From: Burkholderia cepacia GG4
GTDB taxonomy: Bacteria; Pseudomonadota; Gammaproteobacteria; Burkholderiales; Burkholderiaceae
Length of the DNA stretch: 64,000 nucleotides
NCBI RefSeq assembly: GCF_000292915.1
Contig: NC_018514.1
Location: 1,798,001 to 1,862,000, forward strand
Direction of reading: 5' to 3'
Shown here: in pieces, positions 58,692-64,000 of the stretch
Position numbering within the stretch: position 1 is the stretch's first letter
Layout: each line of letters begins with the position of its first letter
Notes under the pieces: generated by a model
What the model saw: the letters and a program-made list of their open reading frames with translations, nothing else
Told to the model about the DNA's origin: nothing
The model's database searches: none
Position numbers and translations under genes: made by a program

Positions 58692-60104
58692 TTACGACCA
58701 GTTCGCGTGGAAGCTACCCGGCTTGTCGGTACGTTCGAACGTGTGCGCGCCGAAGAAGTCTCGCTGCGCCTGCACCAGGTTCGCCGGCAGCCGCTCGGAA
58801 CGGTAGCTGTCGAAGTACGCGACCGCCGACGCGAACGCCGGCACCGGCACGCCTGCCTTCACCGCGGCCACCACGACGTCGCGCAGCGATGCCTGATAAT
58901 TCGCGGCGATGTCCTTGAAGTACGGATCCAGCAGCAGGTTCGCGAGCGCTGCATCCTTCGCGTACGCGTCCGTGATCTTCTGCAGGAAGCGCGCGCGGAT
59001 GATGCAACCCGCGCGGAAGATCTTCGCGATCGTCCCGAGATCGAGATTCCAGCCGTACTCTTCGGATGCCGTGCGCAACTGTGCGAAGCCCTGTGCGTAC
59101 GAGATCACCTTGCTCAGGTACAGCGCGCGGCGCACAGCTTCGATGAAGGCGGCGCGGTCGCCGTCGAACGGTGCGGCTGCCGGACCCGACAGGATCTTGC
59201 TGGCCGCGACGCGCTCGGTCTTCAGCGACGACAGCACGCGCGCGAACACCGACTCGGTGATGAGCGGCAGCGGCACGCCCAGATCCAGCGCGTTCTGGCT
59301 CGTCCACTTGCCGGTGCCCTTCTGCGCGGCGCGATCGAGGATCACGTCGACGAGGTGCTTGCCGGTCTCGTCATCCTTCTTGCCGAAGATCTTCGACGTG
59401 ATCTCCATCAGGTAGCTGTCGAGTTCGCCCTGGTTCCACTCGGTGTACACCGCGCCGAGTTCGTCGTTGCTCAGGCCCGCGACGTCCTTCAGCACCGCGT
59501 AGCTCTCGGCGATCAGTTGCATGTCGCCGTATTCGATCCCGTTGTGGACCATCTTCACGTAGTGGCCCGCACCGTCCGGCCCCATGTACGCGACGCACGG
59601 CTCGTCGTCCGACGGCGCCTTCGCGGCGATCTGCTTGAGGATCGGCTCGACCAGGTCGTACGCGTCGCGCTGGCCGCCGGGCATGATCGACGGACCGCGC
59701 AGCGCACCCTCCTCGCCGCCCGACACGCCGGTGCCGATGAAGTGCAGGCCCGATTGCGCGAGCTCCTGGTTGCGGCGGATCGTGTCGGTGAAGTGCGTAT
59801 TGCCGCCGTCGATCAGCACGTCGCCCTTCTCGAGCAGCGGCTTGAGCGATGCGATCGTCGCATCGGTCGCTTCGCCGGCCTTCACCATCATCAGGATCCG
59901 GCGCGGCGTTTCGAGCGACGCGACGAATTCCTCGAGCGTATGGGTCGGCACCAGATTGCGGCCGGGGAATTCGGCGATCAGTTCGTCGGTTTTCTCGCGG
60001 CTGCGGTTGTACACCGACACCGCGTAACCGCGGCTCTCGATATTGAGTGCGAGATTGCGGCCCATCACCGCGAGCCCGATCACACCGATTGCTTGTTTGC
60101 CCAT
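58692..60104 (-). CDS. gnd: 6-phosphogluconate dehydrogenase, decarboxylating
   Basis: Oxidative pentose phosphate pathway enzyme, 470 residues, making ribulose-5-phosphate and NADPH. The cofactor loop is [52 protein letters not shown] (catalytic region) and [19 protein letters not shown] carry substrate-binding residues. The C-terminal tail is [13 protein letters not shown] ([19 protein letters not shown]). It ends the minus-strand block after the methyltransferase-sirtuin pair. Cofactor preference cannot be read by eye. Confidence 0.97.
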   Translation of the reverse strand: MGKQAIGVIGLAVMGRNLALNIESRGYAVSVYNRSREKTDELIAEFPGRNLVPTHTLEEFVASLETPRRILMMVKAGEATDATIASLKPLLEKGDVLIDGGNTHFTDTIRRNQELAQSGLHFIGTGVSGGEEGALRGPSIMPGGQRDAYDLVEPILKQIAAKAPSDDEPCVAYMGPDGAGHYVKMVHNGIEYGDMQLIAESYAVLKDVAGLSNDELGAVYTEWNQGELDSYLMEITSKIFGKKDDETGKHLVDVILDRAAQKGTGKWTSQNALDLGVPLPLITESVFARVLSSLKTERVAASKILSGPAAAPFDGDRAAFIEAVRRALYLSKVISYAQGFAQLRTASEEYGWNLDLGTIAKIFRAGCIIRARFLQKITDAYAKDAALANLLLDPYFKDIAANYQASLRDVVVAAVKAGVPVPAFASAVAYFDSYRSERLPANLVQAQRDFFGAHTFERTDKPGSFHANWS

Positions 60105-60201
60105 TATTCAATTCTCCGGAAAAAACGGGGCGCGACCCGAGCCGGGCCGCGCGCACAGGCGAAAGGATAGTGGAAACCCGGCCGCGATGCGCGCTTGCGT
60201 G

Positions 60202-60849
60202 TCATTGCTCCGCGTGCGGCAGGCGCCGGAACACGACGCTCAGGTTGTTGGCCGGCATCTCGACGACCTCGATGCAGTCGAGCCCGCGGTCGAGGCCCAG
60301 CGCGACGACGGCCTCGAGGTCGCGCACGCCCCACGACGGATCGCGGCTGCGCAACTGCTGGTCGAACGCTTCGTTCGACGGCGCCGTATGCCGGCCTGCG
60401 CGGCGATACGGACCGTACAGGAACAGGATGCCGCCCGGGCGCAGCACGCGCGACGCGCCGGCGAACAGCGCGTCGGTGCAGGCCCACGGCGAGATGTGAA
60501 TCATGTTGATGCAGACGATCGCGTCGAGTGCGGAGGCCGGCCATGGCCACGCGGCATCGCGCACGTCGAACGCCAGCGGCTCGTCCAGGTTCGCGAGGCC
60601 AGCATGCGCAACCCAAGCGGCGATCGAACGACGCGCCTGCGCGTCGGGGTCGCTCGGCTGCCAGCGCAGCCCCGGCAGCGCCTGCGCGAAATGGACCGCA
60701 TGCTGCCCCGTGCCGCTCGCGATCTCGAGCACGCTGCCGCTCGCGGGCAGCACGCGACGCAGCACGTCGAGGATCGGCTCGCGATTGCGCTCGGCCGCCG
60801 GCGCCGACAGCCGCGCCGACGGATCGGATGACGACGTCGGCCCGGTCAC
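60202..60849 (-). CDS. DUF938 class I SAM-dependent methyltransferase
   Basis: Methyltransferase-like protein of 215 residues. SAM-binding motif I is VLEIASGTGQHAVHFAQALP (about 40-60), with SDPDAQARRSIAAW and DVRDAAWPWPASALDAIVCI after it. The DUF938 mark is NMIHISPWACTDALFAGASR and FLYGPYRRAGRHTAPSNEAF. Start is a GTG that overlaps the sirtuin stop (GTGA). The substrate is unknown. It lies about 97 bases before gnd on the same strand. Confidence 0.85.
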   Translation of the reverse strand: MTGPTSSSDPSARLSAPAAERNREPILDVLRRVLPASGSVLEIASGTGQHAVHFAQALPGLRWQPSDPDAQARRSIAAWVAHAGLANLDEPLAFDVRDAAWPWPASALDAIVCINMIHISPWACTDALFAGASRVLRPGGILFLYGPYRRAGRHTAPSNEAFDQQLRSRDPSWGVRDLEAVVALGLDRGLDCIEVVEMPANNLSVVFRRLPHAEQ

Positions 60850-61742
60850 GATGCCTGCTCCGTTGCGCTGCCGGCGACGCCCAGCCGCGCATTCAGCGCA
60901 TCGAGCGCGGGCGCGCAACGCGCCTCGACCTTCAGCGTCAGCATCGGATCGGCGCGCGTGTGGCCGAGGTTCAGCGCGGCGACCGGCTTGTGCTGCGCCT
61001 GCGCCCAGACGCAGAAGCGGTAGCCGGAATACACCATCAGCGACGAGCCGACGACGAGCAGCGCATCGGCCGCGTCGAGCGCCTGCGACGCCAGCGCCAC
61101 GCGTTCGCGCGGCACGTTCTCGCCGAAGAACACGACGGCCGGCTTCAGCAGCCCGCCGCATGCCGGGCAGGCCGGAATGCGGAATGTGTCGAGCGCGCCC
61201 CATTCGAGATGCGCGTCGCCGTCGGCGGCCGGCTCCGCCTGCGCGCCGAGCAGTTCGGGGTTGTCCGCTTCGAGCACGGTCTGGATCGTCGCGCGCGCAT
61301 GGTGCGCGCCGCAGTCGAGGCACGTGACGCCGCTAATGCCGCCGTGCAGCTCGATTACGTCGTCGCTGCCCGCGCGCTGGTGCAGCCCGTCGACGTTCTG
61401 CGTGACGAGGCGCTCGATCCGGCCGGTGCCGCCGAGCCGCGCGAGCGCGACGTGCGAGCGGTTCGGCTGCGCGCGGCCGACGACGGGCCAGCCGATCATG
61501 CTGCGCGCCCAGTAGCGCCGGCGCGCCGCGTCGGAACCGAGGAATTCGTGGAGCTGGATCGGCGGCGACCGCATCCACTGACCGTTGCGGTCGCGATAGC
61601 CGGGAATGCCGGAATCGGTGCTGATGCCCGCGCCGGTCAGCACGAGCAGCCGCGGATGGCGCTCGACGAACGTGTGCAGCGCGTCGAGCGCGGCCGGATC
61701 GATGTCGGCGGATGAGGGGTCGTGCAAGGCGGTATCGTTCAT
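60846..61742 (-). CDS. NAD-dependent deacetylase of the sirtuin family
   Basis: Sir2-type protein deacylase of 298 residues. GAGISTDSGIPGYRDRNG (residues 37-54) and LVTQNVDGLHQRAG are the NAD motifs; the catalytic His follows in IELHGGISG. Zinc is held by CLDCGAHH and CPACGGLL. The SDSGIP...GYRD variant and length fit the class II (SIRT4-like) bacterial group. Start chosen at MNDTALHDPSSADID; upstream the frame is unlike a protein. It forms a coupled pair with the methyltransferase gene. Confidence 0.92.
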   Translation of the reverse strand: MNDTALHDPSSADIDPAALDALHTFVERHPRLLVLTGAGISTDSGIPGYRDRNGQWMRSPPIQLHEFLGSDAARRRYWARSMIGWPVVGRAQPNRSHVALARLGGTGRIERLVTQNVDGLHQRAGSDDVIELHGGISGVTCLDCGAHHARATIQTVLEADNPELLGAQAEPAADGDAHLEWGALDTFRIPACPACGGLLKPAVVFFGENVPRERVALASQALDAADALLVVGSSLMVYSGYRFCVWAQAQHKPVAALNLGHTRADPMLTLKVEARCAPALDALNARLGVAGSATEQAS

Positions 61743-61863
61743 GTTGGCGGCGTGATCGGGCGTGCCGGCAGGCCGTGCGCCCGCACGGGCTGGCCAGCGC
61801 GCCAGCACATGATACCGAACGCCGCGCGATCCGGCCGACGCCGCGCGCATCAAGACCGGCGCA

Positions 61864-61900
61864 CAAAAAAAGACGCCCATCGACCAAGTGGCGATGGGCG
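61864..61900 (-). terminator. Orphan intrinsic terminator upstream of the sirtuin gene
   Basis: On the minus strand CGCCCATCG pairs with CGATGGGCG, followed by TCTTTTTTT. No minus-strand gene lies between it and the LLM oxidoreductase gene a kilobase away, so it is not explained by a known gene. A perfect repeat TTGATCC/GGATCAA (61910-61934) lies just upstream. A small RNA is possible. Confidence 0.6.
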
Positions 61901-62889
61901 CTTCAACAATTGATCCATCGGGGTAGTGGATCAACTGACAGCACAATGTCGTCGCATCCGCCGCAATGCAGCCGGCGGAGCTATCTCCTGAACTACGTGA
62001 TCGGTTCCCTGATGACGCGCGCATTGCCGCACTGCCGGCATGCCCGTCCGCTCCTGCCCGGGCCTGCCTATGCGGCGCGCAGACGCAGGCGTCGCGTACG
62101 GCGCTTGCGTTTCGCGCGGCGGCATCAAGATCCGGAAGTCATGCTCGTCCATCTGCGTACACCTGCGGTTCATCCTCGACGGCCAAACGGCACCTGTCGG
62201 CCTCGTGCGTCGCGCGTGCACGTCGCCCGGAACGAACCCGATTTGTTCGGATGGAACGGAAAGCCGCGCGGTCAGGTCGCCGCAATCAACGGCGAAGCGA
62301 ATATCCGGGCAGGTCGGCGATTCAGGTTTGCAACATGACATGTTGCGATTCGGTCTGTTTTCATTCTCTTGTCCCCGTCTTCGATGCGTCCGACCCACTG
62401 AAGCGAGCGCCGGGCCCTACTGCGCCCGCGATCGCGCTCACGGCCCGTACAGATATGCAAGGAGCGCACCATGCGTCGCGGCGCAAGGCCCCGCGGGGCG
62501 GTGAAATGGCCCTGACCCGAATCGCGCGGTGAAGGAAAGGCGTGAATGTTTCGAAAGTGAAACGACGGGAAACGGCGTACCCGATCGACGACGACCGGCC
62601 GGTCGGCGATGTTGCAGGAATGGTACGTGTGTCGCAGCGCTGCGTTTTCGCCTTCAGACGACCGACGACTTGCTTGCAAATACCAAACCAGAACTACGTA
62701 TGTGTGATCGAACACGCATCGCGACCATGCGCGCGGCCCTGCCCGATCAGCAGCCCGCGCGCCGCAAGCTTCGCGCAAACACGTTAGCATTCGGGCACGG
62801 TATTCCGTGCGTGGCAAGCGCACCGGCCCGTCGCCGGCACTTGCACGAACCGGCGCGTATCCGCTTCGCCCCGTCTTCGAGGAATCGAC
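61901..62889. other. Gene-poor kilobase between sirtuin and LLM oxidoreductase genes
   Basis: Several open frames overlap on both strands but none shows a recognisable family, balanced composition or a good ribosome site. The stretch has lower GC near 62320-62360 and 62580-62720, including AAATACCAAACCAGAAC, which may hold the promoter of the next gene. A GTG-start ORF (62542-62787, 81 codons, AAGGAAAGG upstream) is the only one with some support. The region may hold a small RNA ending at 61864. Confidence 0.4.
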
Positions 62890-63849
62890 ATGACCCTGCC
62901 CGCCTCCGACCGCCCCGATGTCGCGCCTCGCGTCTTCTCGGCCGGCCGGCTGTCGATCGGCCTGACGTTGCCGCTGCTTCGCAGCGGCAATACCGTCGCC
63001 GATTTCAACGAGCAGCTCGAACTCGCGGCGCTCGCCGATGCGCTCGGGTTTCGTGCACTGTGGATTCGCGACGTGCCGCTGAACAGCGCCGACTATCCCG
63101 ACCCGGTCGGCCATCTCGATCCGTGGGTCCTGCTCGGCGCGCTCGCGTCGCGCACCCGCCGGATCGTGCTTGCCAGCGGCGCGATCGTGCTGCCGCTGCG
63201 TCATCCGCTGCATATCGCGAAAGGCGCGCTGTCGGTCGCGACGCTGTCCGGCGGCCGCTTCGTCCTCGGGCTCGGCTCGGGCGACCGGCCGCCCGAATAT
63301 GCCGCGTTCGGCGTCGACGCGGAAACGCGGCGCGACCGCTATCGCCAGCACTGGGAGGTCGTCGCGGCCGCGCTCGGCGTGCCGTCGCGCGTGCTGCCCG
63401 ACGAGACGCCGCCCGACGCGCCCGACTTCACGCTGCTGCCGCGCGACACCGCCGCCGTGCCGATGCTCGCGGTCGGCTCCGGCGGACAGAGCGTCGACTG
63501 GATCGCACGGAACGCGATCGGCTGGATGACATACCACCGCGATCCGGACACGCAGCGCGCCCGTCATTCGATGTGGCGGGCGGCCGTCGAGCGACTCCCG
63601 CAACCGGCATTTCGCGCGTTCGGCGTGTCGATGCGACTCGATCTCGACGCGAATCGCGATGCGCCGGCCACTGCGCTGTCGCTCGGCTACGCCACCGGAC
63701 GGCGCGCGCTGATCGACATCCTGCACGACATGCAGGCGGCCGGCACGCATCACGTGACGCTGAATCCCGGCTCCGACCGGGCGGTGCGCGAGATCATCGA
63801 GGAAATCGCGGAACACGTGCTGCCGGTCTTTCACGACGAGCAGGCATGA
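62890..63849 (+). CDS. LLM-class flavin-dependent oxidoreductase
   Basis: Luciferase-like monooxygenase (F420/FMN type) of 319 residues, TIM-barrel. GNTVADFNEQLELAALADAL and GFRALWIRDVPLNSADYPDP fit the N-terminal flavin region; VLASGAIVLPLRHPLHIAKG and LSGGRFVLGLGSGDRPPEYA are the family core; the end is short. The start MTLPASDRPDVAP has GAGGAA eight bases upstream. The likely substrate is an alkanesulfonate-like or xenobiotic compound, but this cannot be read. The single gene has no partner reductase in the window. Confidence 0.87.
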   Translation: MTLPASDRPDVAPRVFSAGRLSIGLTLPLLRSGNTVADFNEQLELAALADALGFRALWIRDVPLNSADYPDPVGHLDPWVLLGALASRTRRIVLASGAIVLPLRHPLHIAKGALSVATLSGGRFVLGLGSGDRPPEYAAFGVDAETRRDRYRQHWEVVAAALGVPSRVLPDETPPDAPDFTLLPRDTAAVPMLAVGSGGQSVDWIARNAIGWMTYHRDPDTQRARHSMWRAAVERLPQPAFRAFGVSMRLDLDANRDAPATALSLGYATGRRALIDILHDMQAAGTHHVTLNPGSDRAVREIIEEIAEHVLPVFHDEQA

Positions 63850-64000
63850 TTCCTCAGGAATCCGAATTCGTAGTATGCGACGCCACCTGAGGCTTCCATC
63901 GCAATGGCCGGCGCCGAGCACGTTCCATTCCCGGCCGCGCTGCCGCCAAGCCTCGACGCGTCGCTACGTGACGTAGCGTGCCGGTACGACCGGGCCAATC
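63850..64000. other. Right edge, no gene seen
   Basis: The last 150 bases after the oxidoreductase stop show no supported ORF and no clear terminator. The sequence ends in the intergenic region or a gene start outside the window. Confidence 0.5.

Noticed and set aside
58674..60170. 498-codon plus-strand frame
   Set aside because: Antisense to gnd, no motifs.
62542..62787. GTG-start ORF of 81 codons with AAGGAAAGG upstream
   Set aside because: Composition is not protein-like and no family is recognised; mentioned only in the description of the region.
62272..63921. 549-codon minus-strand frame at the right edge
   Set aside because: Overlaps the well-supported LLM oxidoreductase and has no family features.

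Overview
The window looks like the second chromosome of a Burkholderia cepacia complex species. The DNA is GC-rich with dense, high-GC third codon positions. The lipase/foldase pair is nearly identical to the well-known B. cepacia lipase system, the left edge carries the end of a GDP-D-rhamnose (cepacian-type) polysaccharide cluster, and housekeeping and TCA genes sit where B. cenocepacia keeps them on chromosome 2. No rRNA, tRNA, IS element, prophage or CRISPR array was found. This is core genome rather than an island.

Layout. 1-1.45 kb (+): end of GDP-mannose dehydratase and GDP-rhamnose reductase (bceN/bceM). 1.5-20.3 kb (-): a long biosynthetic block read right to left as leuC-entericidin-leuD-leuB-asd-fimV-truA-trpF-trpB-DNA methyltransferase-trpA-accD-folC-dedD-cvpA-purF-metZ. 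Apart from the trpB-methyltransferase-trpA insertion, this resembles the order in pseudomonads. 20.7-24.6 kb: a glutathione transferase, then a dimethylargininase-Lrp-permease set. 24.8-38.3 kb: a TCA/propionate block with sdhCDABE-gltA (-), a GntR regulator (-), and mdh, a CitE-like lyase, an exported protein, prpD and acnA (+). 38.4-43.5 kb: an ArsR-SRPBCC-DUF1801 operon, a sedolisin (S53) protease and an MFS exporter. 43.8-50 kb: a four-gene polyamine-type ABC importer divergent from a MocR regulator. 50-55.6 kb: lipase and foldase, a copper-type TonB receptor with DUF2946, and cytochrome b561. 55.8-64 kb: a Pr6Pr membrane protein, an NlpD-like lipoprotein, small exported proteins, gnd, a methyltransferase-sirtuin pair and an LLM flavin oxidoreductase.

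The most interesting signals are in leaders rather than in proteins. (1) Upstream of asd there is an unannotated 39-codon ORF. It ends in a 14-residue run made only of Ile, Thr, Lys and Val codons, and its stop codon lies in an inverted repeat. This looks like an attenuation leader peptide that senses end products of the aspartate family. (2) Upstream of metZ, a ~55-nt stretch matches the remembered pattern of the SAM-II riboswitch and is followed by an intrinsic terminator placed before metZ. (3) Two terminator-like hairpins (near 14.93 and 61.88 kb) have no protein gene immediately upstream of them and may mark small RNAs. (4) A perfect 16-bp palindrome lies between the GntR gene and the mdh promoter, a candidate switch for the TCA block. 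All of these were read by eye. No alignment, folding or search was run.
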